From NCBI RefSeq assembly GCF_018613065.1, contig NZ_JAGGQW010000003.1, forward strand, positions 1-64,000: a stretch of DNA of 64,000 nt, read 5' to 3'. Below, piece by piece: positions 28,653-37,674 of the stretch. This DNA is from Bacillus sp. ISL-7 (lineage in GTDB: Bacteria; Bacillota; Bacilli; Bacillales_B; DSM-18226). Position numbers and translations under genes: made by a program. How positions within the stretch are numbered: the stretch's first letter is position 1; the number at the start of each line of letters is the position of its first letter. The notes beneath the pieces are model-generated. The model was given only the letters and a program-made list of their open reading frames with translations. It did not search any database and was not told the DNA's origin.

Positions 28653-30133
28653 TGTTATTTCGGATTAGATCAAAATTGCTGCTTTATTTCATTGTCCTTG
28701 TAGTTTTGTTAACTTCGGTCGGGTTCTTTTTTTATAACAGCAGTGAAAAGCTGGTGACGGAATATGATGACAGCTTTGAACGATTTCTTTTGCTGAATGA
28801 TATTTCGCAAAGATCCAATTTACTTACGGAAAAGCTTCATGGGTATATTTTAGATAAGGATGAATCCTACCTAAAAGACTATCGAAAAGAAAAGCTAAAG
28901 CTTATTAAGGACCAAAAGAGGCTTTATAAAGTAATCAATACGAATGAGATTACGCTTACAAATTATAAAAATATGATTGATAGTTTTTTGGATGAAGGGG
29001 ATGCCACTGTTGGTGCATTTAAGCAGGACGAGATTAATCAATATTCGGGTCATTTTAATGAAGTATTGAAGATAAACTCATTTCTTCAAGAAAGCACTCT
29101 TGCACTATTAAACAATAAACTGACGGACTATCAAAAATTTTATGATCAAATGGAGCAGCAAAACCATTATTATAAGCTCATGTCGATTTCCCTTTTTGCA
29201 GCAGCTTTTGTTCTAAGCACTTTGTTAGCATTATGGATTTCCGGCGGGATTACGAAGCCAATTAGATTGTTATCACATGCAGCTAAGGAGATTTCAATTG
29301 GAAACTTAGCAGGTGAGGATATAAAAATTACGACAAAGGACGAGCTTAAGCCATTAACAGAAACCTTTAATCAAATGCGTACGAACCTTAGACAGCTCGT
29401 AACGGAAATCAAACAACAAGGGGAGTTGGATAAGTTATTAAAAGAATTGGAGTTAAAGAGTCTCCAAAATCAAATCAATCCTCATTTCCTATTCAATACT
29501 TTGAATACGGTTTCAAAAATGGCCTATTTGGAAGAAGCGGAGCAGACTACAAGATTAATAGAAGCTGTTGCTGCCATACTCAGGTATAACTTGAGTGATT
29601 TCGACAAAGCCTCAACGCTAAGAGAAGAAGTGAGAATTGTTCAAGAGTATTTTTATATTCAACAAACACGTTTTGGGGAACGGATTCAATTTGTGACCGA
29701 CATCGAGGATGATTGTTTAGATATTGAAATCCCTAGTTTAATCTTACAGCCATTAATTGAGAACGCATTCATGCATGGGGTTGAATCCTACGAAGAAAAT
29801 GGGATCATCCGTCTTCATGTATACAGGCATATTCATCAGATTTACGTCGAAGTCATTGATAACGGTACGGGAATGGACGATACTACCAAGAAAAGATTGC
29901 TCAAATATGTAGAGTGCATCGAACCAGAGGAAAGATACGAAGCTGAAAAATCAAAAGGTCAATCAACGGGTATTGGTGTGAAAAATGTGATCAGAAGGCT
30001 GCAGCTCTTTTATCAGAGAAATGACATTGTTGAAATTGAATCAGAAGTAGACCATGGAACCAATTTTAGACTTACGATTCCTGTTGTTGCCAAAGGGGGA
30101 AAAGGCCTTGTTGAAAATTCTTATTGTGGATGA
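28649..30133 (+). CDS. YesM-type sensor histidine kinase
   Basis: Membrane kinase of the three-component sensor. TM1 is at about residues 9-28. A modest extracytoplasmic four-helix-like domain (about 30-170) rich in Lys/Asp/Glu follows, then TM2 at about 176-197, HAMP, phospho-acceptor His279 in NQINPHFLFN, and a HATPase with ENAFMHG and DNGTGMDD. The short sensor region fits contact with the separate binding protein encoded upstream. The 3' end overlaps the regulator gene by 26 nt. Confidence 0.87.
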   Translation: MMLFRIRSKLLLYFIVLVVLLTSVGFFFYNSSEKLVTEYDDSFERFLLLNDISQRSNLLTEKLHGYILDKDESYLKDYRKEKLKLIKDQKRLYKVINTNEITLTNYKNMIDSFLDEGDATVGAFKQDEINQYSGHFNEVLKINSFLQESTLALLNNKLTDYQKFYDQMEQQNHYYKLMSISLFAAAFVLSTLLALWISGGITKPIRLLSHAAKEISIGNLAGEDIKITTKDELKPLTETFNQMRTNLRQLVTEIKQQGELDKLLKELELKSLQNQINPHFLFNTLNTVSKMAYLEEAEQTTRLIEAVAAILRYNLSDFDKASTLREEVRIVQEYFYIQQTRFGERIQFVTDIEDDCLDIEIPSLILQPLIENAFMHGVESYEENGIIRLHVYRHIHQIYVEVIDNGTGMDDTTKKRLLKYVECIEPEERYEAEKSKGQSTGIGVKNVIRRLQLFYQRNDIVEIESEVDHGTNFRLTIPVVAKGGKGLVENSYCG

Positions 30134-31694
30134 TGAAGTCCTGGAGCGGACGGCATTAACGAAGATCATTAACCGTTCATCCATGGACGTAATCGTCATT
30201 GGAGAAGCCCCCAATGGGAGAAAGGCAATTGAAATGGCCATGGAACATCGGCCTGATATCATTTTTATGGATATTAAAATGCCGGGAATAGATGGCGTTC
30301 AAGCCGTCAAAGCGATAAAAAAAATCGACCCTGGCATTCGGTTTATTATGGTTTCCGCCTTTAATACGTTCGAATATGCAAAGGAAGTAATGCAGCAGGG
30401 GGTTAAGGAATACATCTTAAAACCCAGCAGAAAACAAGATATTCTTGCGGCATTAGACCGCGTTTCTAGTGACATCCTGGAGGAGAGTAAACAACGGGAA
30501 GAGCAGCAAAATTTGCGGGAAAACCTGGACCGTGCCGTATCGATCGCCCAAAAAGAATGGGTATCAACTGTATTGGTGAATCAAGTTCAGGATATCACCT
30601 TTGATGAATGGGGCCAGCTGCTTGGGGTTGAGATTACTTCGGGGTATATCATGCTTTTCTCACTAAGGCCACGGGGCATGACGGAACTTGCAGCAGTTGA
30701 AAAACAGAACTGGTATTTGTGGCTTAAGGATACCCTTAATTCTATCGTGCTGAAACAGGAAATGATGGTTGGCCCGTTAACTGACGCACAGGTACCTGTT
30801 TTATTCCTCTGTAAAAAAACGACGGAAAAGGTTCAATTTAAAACTTATGCGCAGGCGGTCATCGATGGTCTGAACAGTCTTTTTGAAAAGAAATACTTGG
30901 ATGCGGAACTAAGGATTGGGGTCGGTCTTCCCTACAACCATGCACATGAACTAAATAAATCCTATCATGACGCGCTAATGGCTCTGCAGCACCTCGTAAA
31001 AACTCCCAATCGAAAATATTTATTTGCAGTTAAACAAGGGTCTACTGAGCTCCCTTCTCAATCAGGGGTGTTAGAGATTGAGAAGAAACTATTAGAAGCT
31101 GTTCGGCAGGGAGATGTCAATCAAGTCTTGGTCATTTTTGAATCGTTTGCAACGATGCTGGCAGATGATAAGAAAATAAAAGGGTCACTAGTTAAAAAGT
31201 CATTTGATGAATTGTTTATTCTCATTTCCCGAATGCTCCATGATTTAGGTATAAGCTATGAACGAACACCTGCAGTGGAAGAGTCTGAGGATATTATGGC
31301 GGTTTTTGAAAAAGGAAAGGCCCATTTATTAGCCGTCGTTCATCATGTCCAGGTGTGGCGAAACAATCACGCTAAGGGCATGCTCCATAAGGCAAAGGAA
31401 TATATCGAAAACCATTATGCTGCTTCGATTACATTGGAATTAGTGGCAGAATATGTGGAGCTCAGTCCCTATTATTTTAGCAAATTATTTAAAGATCGTT
31501 TTGGGATGACCTTTATTGATTATGTGACGGAAATAAGAATCAAGCATGCCAAGGCTGAAATGGTTGACCCAGGAAAGAGCTTGAAGGAAATATGCTATTC
31601 GATTGGCTACAAGGATCCAAACTATTTTAGCCGCGTGTTTAAAAAGCATACAGGCTTATCGCCAACAGAATTTCGCAAAGTAACAGTAGGTTAA
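30108..31694 (+). CDS. AraC-family response regulator
   Basis: Output regulator of the three-component system. The receiver domain has DDE near residue 10, phospho-acceptor Asp55 in FMDIKMPG and Lys in LKPSRK. A middle domain follows, and a C-terminal AraC helix-turn-helix ends GYKDPNYFSRVFKKHTGLSP. TTG 30108 is chosen because AAAGGGGGA is 8 nt upstream and the receiver begins at once; the open frame extending to 30054 lies inside the kinase gene. Likely targets are mglBAC directly downstream and perhaps the GH3 genes, whose control region carries 21-bp-spaced direct repeats. Confidence 0.87.
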   Translation: MLKILIVDDEVLERTALTKIINRSSMDVIVIGEAPNGRKAIEMAMEHRPDIIFMDIKMPGIDGVQAVKAIKKIDPGIRFIMVSAFNTFEYAKEVMQQGVKEYILKPSRKQDILAALDRVSSDILEESKQREEQQNLRENLDRAVSIAQKEWVSTVLVNQVQDITFDEWGQLLGVEITSGYIMLFSLRPRGMTELAAVEKQNWYLWLKDTLNSIVLKQEMMVGPLTDAQVPVLFLCKKTTEKVQFKTYAQAVIDGLNSLFEKKYLDAELRIGVGLPYNHAHELNKSYHDALMALQHLVKTPNRKYLFAVKQGSTELPSQSGVLEIEKKLLEAVRQGDVNQVLVIFESFATMLADDKKIKGSLVKKSFDELFILISRMLHDLGISYERTPAVEESEDIMAVFEKGKAHLLAVVHHVQVWRNNHAKGMLHKAKEYIENHYAASITLELVAEYVELSPYYFSKLFKDRFGMTFIDYVTEIRIKHAKAEMVDPGKSLKEICYSIGYKDPNYFSRVFKKHTGLSPTEFRKVTVG

Positions 31695-31708
31695 TACTAT
31701 TTCTCTAA

Positions 31709-31750
31709 TGAGATCAATCCGTCGTATTGGATTGGTCTCATTTTTTTTAA
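31709..31750 (+). terminator. Terminator after the sensor operon
   Basis: Arms TGAGATCAATCC (31709-31720) and GGATTGGTCTCA (31729-31740) pair with a single wobble and lead into ten T or A/T bases. It separates the sensor operon from mglBAC. Confidence 0.85.
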
Positions 31751-31756
31751 TAAAAA

Positions 31757-31858
31757 ATAAAGCGTTTGCAAAAAAGTCTAGGTAATCACAAATTAATGCT
31801 AGACTTTTGACCTATTGAAGCGAATCCCCCCATGCTAACATAAGTGTAAGGGCTTACA
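31757..31858 (+). promoter_or_regulatory. Control region of mglBAC
   Basis: A cre-like site on the minus strand at 31757-31771 (one mismatch) is followed by a perfect 10-bp inverted repeat AAAAGTCTAG (31772-31781) and CTAGACTTTT (31799-31808), then a short palindrome TGTAAG-GG-CTTACA (31845-31858). The first suggests CcpA repression. The second is a candidate site for the adjacent AraC-type regulator. Confidence 0.5.
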
Positions 31859-31928
31859 ACGGGGTTAAGTGGATCGGTTCTGCTGCCTTACCAGAGTCTT
31901 TACTAAATAGTAAAAGGAGAATGACAAC

Positions 31929-32990
31929 ATGTTTAAAAAGAAAAAAGGTTTAATTCTATCTTTAACAGTTGCATCTAGTATTCTATTAGCAACAGGATGC
32001 AGTGATTCAACAAGCGGTACAGATTCTGGAAAAGGCAAGGACAACAGTCTTCCAGCAGTTGGGGCAACCATTTACAAATTTGATGACAACTTCATGTCCT
32101 ATGTTCGCCGTGCAATGGAGACTTCAGCAAAAGATAAAGTAAAGCTCATGCTAAATGACTCGCAAAACGACGAAGCAAAACAGATTGAACAAGTTGATAC
32201 CCTAATTGCTAAAGGAGCAAAATCTCTAGCAATTAATCTGGTTGATCCAAAAGCGGCGCAAACAATTGTGGACAAAGCAAAAGCAAAAGATCTTCCGGTT
32301 ATCTTCTTTAATAAAGAGCCTGATGCAAGTGTATTAAAAGGCTATGATAAAGCTTACTATGTTGGAACAACATCTTCTGAATCAGGTGTACTTCAAGGTG
32401 AACTGATTGCAAAAGCTTGGGAAGCTAACAAAGATAAATATGACAAAAACAAAGATGGCAAGCTTCAATATGTATTACTAAAAGGTGAGCCAGGACACCC
32501 AGATGCAGAAGCTCGTACAAAATTTGCAGTGGATACTGTAAAAGAAAAAGGGATTCAAGTGGAAGAATTAGCTATGGATACAGCGATGTGGGATGCAATG
32601 AAGGCAACTGAAAAAATGGATGCGTGGCTTGCAAAATACAATGACAAAATCGAATTCGTTATTGCCAACAACGATGGTATGGCATTAGGTGCAATTGCAT
32701 CTCTTGAAAAAGCAGGCTACTTCTCCGGCGACAAGTTCATGCCTGTTGTAGGTGTTGACGCGATTCCTGAAGCACTTGAAATGATTGAAAATGGCAAAAT
32801 GGTTGGTTCCATCTTAAATGATGCGAAAAACCAAGGTAGCGCCACTATTCAGCTAGCAGCAAATGCAGCAAACGGCAAAGATGTATTAGACGGAACTGAG
32901 TGGAAGCTAGACGATAATAAAGCAGTTCGTGTTCCTTACATTGAAGTAACAAAAGATAATATCCAAGTTGGTAGAGACGCTTATAAGTAA
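31929..32990 (+). CDS. mglB: Galactose/glucose-binding lipoprotein (MglB-like)
   Basis: Extracytoplasmic receptor of a CUT2 sugar importer. A signal peptide ends in the lipobox LATGC (lipidated Cys24). The mature protein keeps MglB hallmarks: IYKFDDNFMSYVRRAME near the start, FFNKEP, VGTTSSESGVLQGELI and the calcium loop DKNKDGKLQYV, plus ANNDGMALGAI and VVGVDAIPEAL. The calcium loop in particular points to the galactose/glucose branch rather than ribose. The 353 residues are normal. AAAAGGAG precedes the ATG. Structured repeats follow before mglA. Confidence 0.9.
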   Translation: MFKKKKGLILSLTVASSILLATGCSDSTSGTDSGKGKDNSLPAVGATIYKFDDNFMSYVRRAMETSAKDKVKLMLNDSQNDEAKQIEQVDTLIAKGAKSLAINLVDPKAAQTIVDKAKAKDLPVIFFNKEPDASVLKGYDKAYYVGTTSSESGVLQGELIAKAWEANKDKYDKNKDGKLQYVLLKGEPGHPDAEARTKFAVDTVKEKGIQVEELAMDTAMWDAMKATEKMDAWLAKYNDKIEFVIANNDGMALGAIASLEKAGYFSGDKFMPVVGVDAIPEALEMIENGKMVGSILNDAKNQGSATIQLAANAANGKDVLDGTEWKLDDNKAVRVPYIEVTKDNIQVGRDAYK

Positions 32991-33236
32991 GAAAAGCAGA
33001 AGCGCCTTGTCCAGGGGCGACAGGCATAAGACGAGCCGTCAAGAAGGTTGCTCTTGACCTTCTTGACGGATTGGCTTATGACCCCGAGCCCCTAGGCGCT
33101 GGAGCTAGACAGTAAGAAAAGCAGAAGCGCCTGCCCAGGGGCGACAGGCATAAGACGAGCCGGCGAGAAGGTTGCTCTTTGACCTCTTGACGGATTGGCT
33201 TATGACCCCGAGCCCCTAGGCGCTGGAGCTAGACAG
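32988..33236 (+). repeat. Tandem ~124-bp structured repeats between mglB and mglA
   Basis: Two near-identical units begin at TAAGAAAAGCAGAAGCGCC, 32988 and 33113 (period 125 and 124). Each folds as a long hairpin. The outer arms are AGCGCCT...GGGGC with GCCCCTAGGCGCT, followed by CATAAG with CTTATG, then in unit 1 the inner arms CCGTCAAGAAGGT with ACCTTCTTGACGG. Unit 2 has a decayed inner stem. The first unit begins at the mglB stop codon itself. Confidence 0.88.
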
Positions 33237-33351
33237 TAAGAAAAGCAGAAGCGCCATGTCCAGGGGCTGGAATCAGCCCCTTGGCGCTCCTCGAACAAAG
33301 GAAAAGCAGACGCTTTTCCTTCGTTCGGGGTAAGACTCCAAATATTTGGAG
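33237..33351 (+). repeat. Third, divergent repeat unit and adjoining hairpins
   Basis: The same lead sequence recurs at 33237 but the body is replaced by a short hairpin: arms AGCGCCA with TGGCGCT around GGGGCT with AGCCCC. A second hairpin follows (CGAAC..AGGAAAAGC with GCTTTTCCT..GTTCG), then the palindrome CTCCAAATATTTGGAG (33336-33351). No long T tract follows, so read-through to mglA is expected. Confidence 0.7.
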
Positions 33352-33449
33352 CTGGATACCGCAATAAAATTATTACTCTCTTTAAAAGTTTGAGAAGCAT
33401 CCCATGGAGCTCTCATATTTTTTTAAATGGTTTCAGAGGAGGTTCGCTC

Positions 33450-34955
33450 ATGTCAGAATCAAGTACAACCAATTTACTAGAAATGCTGAATATAACCAAA
33501 AGGTTCCCAGGGGTACTCGCTTTAGACAATGTTTCCCTAAAAGTAAAGCCTGGATCGGTCCATGCCTTAATGGGCGAAAACGGTGCAGGAAAATCGACGT
33601 TGATGAAATGCTTATTCGGCATCTATTCGATGGATGAAGGCAAAATTCTCTTTGGTGGGAAAGAAGTTTCCTTTGCCAATTCGAAGCAAGCCCTCGAAAA
33701 CGGAGTTTCCATGGTACATCAAGAACTAAATCAGGTACGTCAACAGAATGTTATGGATAATATTTGGCTGGGGCGTTATCCGAAAAAGGGCATTTTCATC
33801 GATGAAAAGAAAATGTACGAAGATACAGCGGCTATTTTTAAAAGTCTTGATATCAGTATTAATCCACGCAGTAAGGTGAGTACGCTTTCTGTTTCCGAAA
33901 TGCAGATGGTGGAAATTGCAAAAGCTGTTTCCTATCATTCTAAAATTATAGTAATGGACGAACCAACCTCCTCTCTAACAGAGACGGAAGTAAATCATCT
34001 GTTCAGAATCATCAAAAGGCTTCAAAGTGAGAACGTTGCGATTATCTATATTTCACACAAAATGGAGGAAATCTTAAAGATTTCAGACGAAGTAACGATC
34101 ATGCGTGATGGTCAGTATATAGCAACAAAAAGTTCGAAGGACCTAACAACCGATGAAATTATTAAATTGATGGTAGGACGTGACCTTTCACAACGGTTCC
34201 CTGAAAAAATAAACAAACCAGGGGAATTAATATTGAAAGTATCAGATTTGACTGCAGAAACACAGCCTTCTTTTTCTAATGTCGGCTTCGAGTTAAGAAA
34301 AGGCGAAATCTTAGGTATTGCCGGATTGGTTGGCTCGAAACGGACCGAGGTGGTTGAAGCATTATTTGGAATGAGGGCGCTAACATCAGGAACGATTGAA
34401 TTAAATGGCAAGGTAGTTAAAAACCATTCACCGCAGCAAGCCATCAAAAATGGCTTTGCCCTTGTGACGGAAGAAAGAAGATCAACCGGTATTTTCCCAG
34501 AACTAAGCATTAGCTTTAACTCGATCATTTCTAACATGAAGCAATATAAAACAAAAAGCGGATTCTTATCTGACCGCAAAGTCGCCGATGATACCCAGTG
34601 GGTAATTGACTCCATGAAGGTAAAGACACCTTCTCAAAAGACATCGATTGGAAGTCTATCAGGTGGTAACCAACAGAAGGTAATTATTGGCCGATGGCTG
34701 CTAACAAAACCAGATATTTTATTGCTAGATGAACCAACTAGGGGTATTGATGTCGGGGCAAAGTTTGAAATTTATCAGCTCATTAACCAATTAGCTGCGG
34801 AAGGAAAAGGAATTATCATGATTTCTTCCGAAATGCCTGAGCTTTTGGGTGTAACCGACCGAATTTTAGTCATGAGTAATGGAAAAGCAGCTGGAATTGT
34901 TGAGACTCACGCAACATCTCAAGAAGAAATTATGCAATTAGCAGCTTTGTATTAG
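33450..34955 (+). CDS. mglA: CUT2 sugar ABC transporter ATP-binding protein (MglA-like)
   Basis: ATPase of the galactose/glucose importer, with two fused ABC domains. The first has Walker [10 protein letters not shown], signature LSVSEMQ and Walker [10 protein letters not shown]. The second has the degenerate Walker A GLVGSKRT usual for this family, with signature LSGGNQQK and [15 protein letters not shown] 33450 has AGAGGAGG upstream; the frame from 33390 extends into the repeat region. The 501 residues are standard. Confidence 0.94.
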   Translation: MSESSTTNLLEMLNITKRFPGVLALDNVSLKVKPGSVHALMGENGAGKSTLMKCLFGIYSMDEGKILFGGKEVSFANSKQALENGVSMVHQELNQVRQQNVMDNIWLGRYPKKGIFIDEKKMYEDTAAIFKSLDISINPRSKVSTLSVSEMQMVEIAKAVSYHSKIIVMDEPTSSLTETEVNHLFRIIKRLQSENVAIIYISHKMEEILKISDEVTIMRDGQYIATKSSKDLTTDEIIKLMVGRDLSQRFPEKINKPGELILKVSDLTAETQPSFSNVGFELRKGEILGIAGLVGSKRTEVVEALFGMRALTSGTIELNGKVVKNHSPQQAIKNGFALVTEERRSTGIFPELSISFNSIISNMKQYKTKSGFLSDRKVADDTQWVIDSMKVKTPSQKTSIGSLSGGNQQKVIIGRWLLTKPDILLLDEPTRGIDVGAKFEIYQLINQLAAEGKGIIMISSEMPELLGVTDRILVMSNGKAAGIVETHATSQEEIMQLAALY

Positions 34956-34966
34956 GAGGAATGGAT

Positions 34967-35989
34967 ATGAATACTCAAGCTTCAAAAAAATCAAGCGTAT
35001 CAAAATGGCTTGTTGATAACGTAATTTATGTAGTTTTAATCCTTCTTGTCGTCGGAATTGTCGCTGCTTCTCCGGACTTTTTATCGATGACAAACTTAAT
35101 TAATATCTTAAGTCAATCATCCTCACGTATTATTATCGCACTTGGGGTAGCAGGTATCTTAATTACTGCAGGTACTGACCTTTCAGCGGGCCGGATGGTT
35201 GGACTTGCTGCCGTCATATCAGCCTCGATGCTGCAAGCAGGGGATTATGCTTATCGAATGTATCCAAACCTGCCGGAATTACCATTAATTGTTCCGATTG
35301 TCATTGCGATGGTAGCAACAGGTATCATTTCAGCATTAAACGGTGTTATTGTAGCAAAATTTCACGTTCCTCCATTCATTGCTACCTTAGGTATGATGAT
35401 TGGTGTTTACGGACTGACTTCAATTTATTTTGACCGCCCGCCATATGGTGCGCAGCCAATTGGTGGTTTAAGCCAAGCCTTTACAACGTTTGCGCAACGC
35501 GGTATAAAAATTGGCCAATATGAATTTCCATACCTCATTATTTATGCCATTGTAGTATCACTTATCATTTGGGTAATTTGGAATAAAACACAGCTAGGTA
35601 AAAATATGTACGCCATTGGTGGCAATCCAGAAGCTGCTAAGGTTTCGGGTGTAAACGTGGCAAGAAACCTGATTATCATCTACACGATCGCAGGTCTTCT
35701 TTACGGCTTAACAGGTACACTGGAAGCTGGACGTGTAGGTAGTGCAACAAATAACACAGGTAACATGTATGAACTAGATGCAATCGCAGCCTGCGTAGTC
35801 GGCGGTGTATCACTATCAGGTGGAATTGGAACCGTCCCTGGTGTTATCACAGGGGTACTGATTTTCCAAGTCATCAACTACGGTTTAGCCTTCCTTGGCG
35901 TAAGCCCATACATTCAATTCATCGTAAAAGGCTTAATCATCATCGTCGCAGTAGCCTTTGACATGCGTAAACACGCAAAGAAAAAATAA
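34967..35989 (+). CDS. mglC: CUT2 sugar ABC transporter permease (MglC-like)
   Basis: Membrane channel of the importer, with eight to ten hydrophobic segments. Family motifs include ALGVAGILITAGTDLSAGRMVGL, PPFIATLGMM and the cytoplasmic loop GKNMYAIGGNPEAAKVSGV. ATG 34967 is preferred because AGGAGGA (34954-34960) touches ATG 34961, leaving it no spacing. It ends the mglBAC operon, and a 50-bp palindrome plus T run follows after 21 nt. Confidence 0.93.
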   Translation: MNTQASKKSSVSKWLVDNVIYVVLILLVVGIVAASPDFLSMTNLINILSQSSSRIIIALGVAGILITAGTDLSAGRMVGLAAVISASMLQAGDYAYRMYPNLPELPLIVPIVIAMVATGIISALNGVIVAKFHVPPFIATLGMMIGVYGLTSIYFDRPPYGAQPIGGLSQAFTTFAQRGIKIGQYEFPYLIIYAIVVSLIIWVIWNKTQLGKNMYAIGGNPEAAKVSGVNVARNLIIIYTIAGLLYGLTGTLEAGRVGSATNNTGNMYELDAIAACVVGGVSLSGGIGTVPGVITGVLIFQVINYGLAFLGVSPYIQFIVKGLIIIVAVAFDMRKHAKKK

Positions 35990-36010
35990 GTAGATTGGTA
36001 TTTAAAATTT

Positions 36011-36060
36011 GGTGTCAGGCACCGTTCGTGGACAAATGTCCACGAGCGGTGCCTGACACC
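36011..36060. repeat. 50-bp nested palindromic repeat, copy 2
   Basis: Outer arms GGTGTCAGGCACC and GGTGCCTGACACC, inner TCGTGGACA and TGTCCACGA. It is 21 nt after the mglC stop and followed by TTTTTATATTTT, so it can act as the operon terminator. Confidence 0.92.
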
Positions 36061-36327
36061 TTTTTATATTTTGTGATGTTACCAATACATACAAACTATA
36101 AAACAATTTGTATGTAAGATTTGATGTTTTGTCTAATGACAGGCCTTAGCAGTGGTGTATAATTAAATTGTTGTCTGAATATTTACTTAAATTTAATAAT
36201 AGGCTTACTTTGGACCCCAGAACAGCTTCAAAATCAAAAGTCCGCAAATTTCTGTTTTTATCCTCCACGAGATTTTTAACATTGAATTATGCACTTAATC
36301 TCAGATAAAAAAGGGGAGTGTTTAATC
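36061..36327. other. Gene-free AT-rich stretch before the M20 hydrolase gene
   Basis: No supported open frame. TATAAT in GTGTATAATTAAA near 36155-36165 could serve as a -10 for the next gene. No palindrome or riboswitch-like structure was recognised. Confidence 0.4.
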
Positions 36328-37563
36328 ATGCAACGACAAAAATTATTGATCAATGGAGAAAGACTGAAGACGACATTAGAACAATTTGCAAACTTTGGCC
36401 GGACAGAAAACAATGGGGTCACAAGGTTGTCCTTATCCAAGGAAGATATCCGGGTAAGGGATTACTTCCGTTCTTGCTGCGAGGAATTAGGGTTGACAGT
36501 CAAGGTTGATGATATGGGCTGCATGTATGCGACACTGGCTGGGAAAGAAGAAAAACCGCCAATTCTTATTGGCTCCCATTTGGATTCGGTGAAAAAAGGC
36601 GGCCGTTTCGATGGTGTCTTAGGGGTAGTGGCTGGCTTAGAAGTGATTCGAACGTTGGTGGAGAATCAAATTAAACCACAAATTCCGATCACGATTGTTA
36701 ACTTTACGAATGAAGAAGGTGCGCGGTTTGAGCCTTCAATGATGGCTTCAGGTGTACTCTCTGGTAAATTTGAGAAGTCAGTTATGTTAAAAAAGGTAGA
36801 TTCAGAGGGAGTTACTTTTGGGGAGGCTTTAAAGTCGAGCGGGTACGAAGGCGATGTGGAGAATCGATTAAAAGAGGCATCGGCCCTTTTAGAGCTCCAC
36901 ATTGAACAAGGACCGATCCTTGAAAAAGAGGCACTCTCAATCGGTGTCGTAGAATGTGTGGTAGGAATGGCTTGCTATGAGATTGAAGTAACAGGGGAAT
37001 CCGACCACGCGGGCACAACTCCAATGAAGATGAGAAAAGATGCCTTGTTTGCCACTAATAACTTAATCAATGAAATCCGCAGGCGGTTAGGAGTTTTAGA
37101 TGAAGATTTAGTCTTCACGATTGGCAGAGTAAACGTGTATCCAAGCATCCATACGGTCATTCCGAACAAGGTCATCTTTACTCTTGAAGCACGTCATAAG
37201 GACATGGAAATTGTCCGTACGGTTAAAAACTTCATCGAAGCACTTCCGAATTTAACCTCGTTAAATGAAGGCTGTGAGGTAAAAACAACAAAATTATGGG
37301 AGCGGGACACCGTTTGGTTCGAACCGGAAGTCTGCCAACTTTTAGAAGAATCGGCACGGACGCTCGGGTACTCTAATAGAAGAATGGTTAGTGGTGCAGG
37401 CCATGATGCGCAATTCATTGCTAGCTTTGTTCCAACGGCCATGCTATTTGTCCCTAGTATTAACGGCAAAAGCCACTGTGAAGAAGAGTTAACCACTTGG
37501 GAAGATTGCGAAAAAGGGATCAATGTTTTATTGGATACGGTTTTAACGATGTTAGCAAAATAG
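36328..37563 (+). CDS. M20-family Zn amidohydrolase (N-carbamoyl-amino acid hydrolase/allantoate type)
   Basis: Cytoplasmic dinuclear-metal amidase that removes a carbamoyl or similar group. Metal and catalytic motifs are visible: GSHLDSVKKGGRFDGVLG (His, Asp), TNEEGARFEPSMMASG (Glu pair), LELHIEQGP (His) and SGAGHDAQ (last His), plus the dimerisation lid with ESDHAGTTPM. The 411 residues fit AllC/hydantoin-pathway enzymes. ATG 36328 has AAGGGGAG upstream. No purine or hydantoin genes lie beside it, so the physiological substrate stays open. A strong terminator follows. Confidence 0.85.
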   Translation: MQRQKLLINGERLKTTLEQFANFGRTENNGVTRLSLSKEDIRVRDYFRSCCEELGLTVKVDDMGCMYATLAGKEEKPPILIGSHLDSVKKGGRFDGVLGVVAGLEVIRTLVENQIKPQIPITIVNFTNEEGARFEPSMMASGVLSGKFEKSVMLKKVDSEGVTFGEALKSSGYEGDVENRLKEASALLELHIEQGPILEKEALSIGVVECVVGMACYEIEVTGESDHAGTTPMKMRKDALFATNNLINEIRRRLGVLDEDLVFTIGRVNVYPSIHTVIPNKVIFTLEARHKDMEIVRTVKNFIEALPNLTSLNEGCEVKTTKLWERDTVWFEPEVCQLLEESARTLGYSNRRMVSGAGHDAQFIASFVPTAMLFVPSINGKSHCEEELTTWEDCEKGINVLLDTVLTMLAK

Positions 37564-37589
37564 TTTTTAATTAAATAAGCTAGCTTTAA

Positions 37590-37626
37590 AGGGACCTTTT
37601 CGTGATGCGGAAGGGTCTCTTTTTTA
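37590..37626 (+). terminator. Terminator after the M20 hydrolase gene
   Basis: A 13-bp stem, with some wobble pairs, forms between AGGGACCTTTTCG and CGGAAGGGTCTCT around a 5-nt TGATG loop, followed by TTTTTT. Confidence 0.8.
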
Positions 37627-37674
37627 CTTTGGCTTGTTCCTCTTGCCTATACAGCAGTACTGTGGGCTGTATTT

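Noticed and set aside
32988..33351. CRISPR-like array
   Set aside because: The units are ~124 bp, only two to three in number, contiguous and self-complementary, with no spacers and no cas genes.
34112..34615. 167-codon minus-strand frame inside mglA
   Set aside because: It lies opposite conserved ABC ATPase motifs and shows no features of its own.
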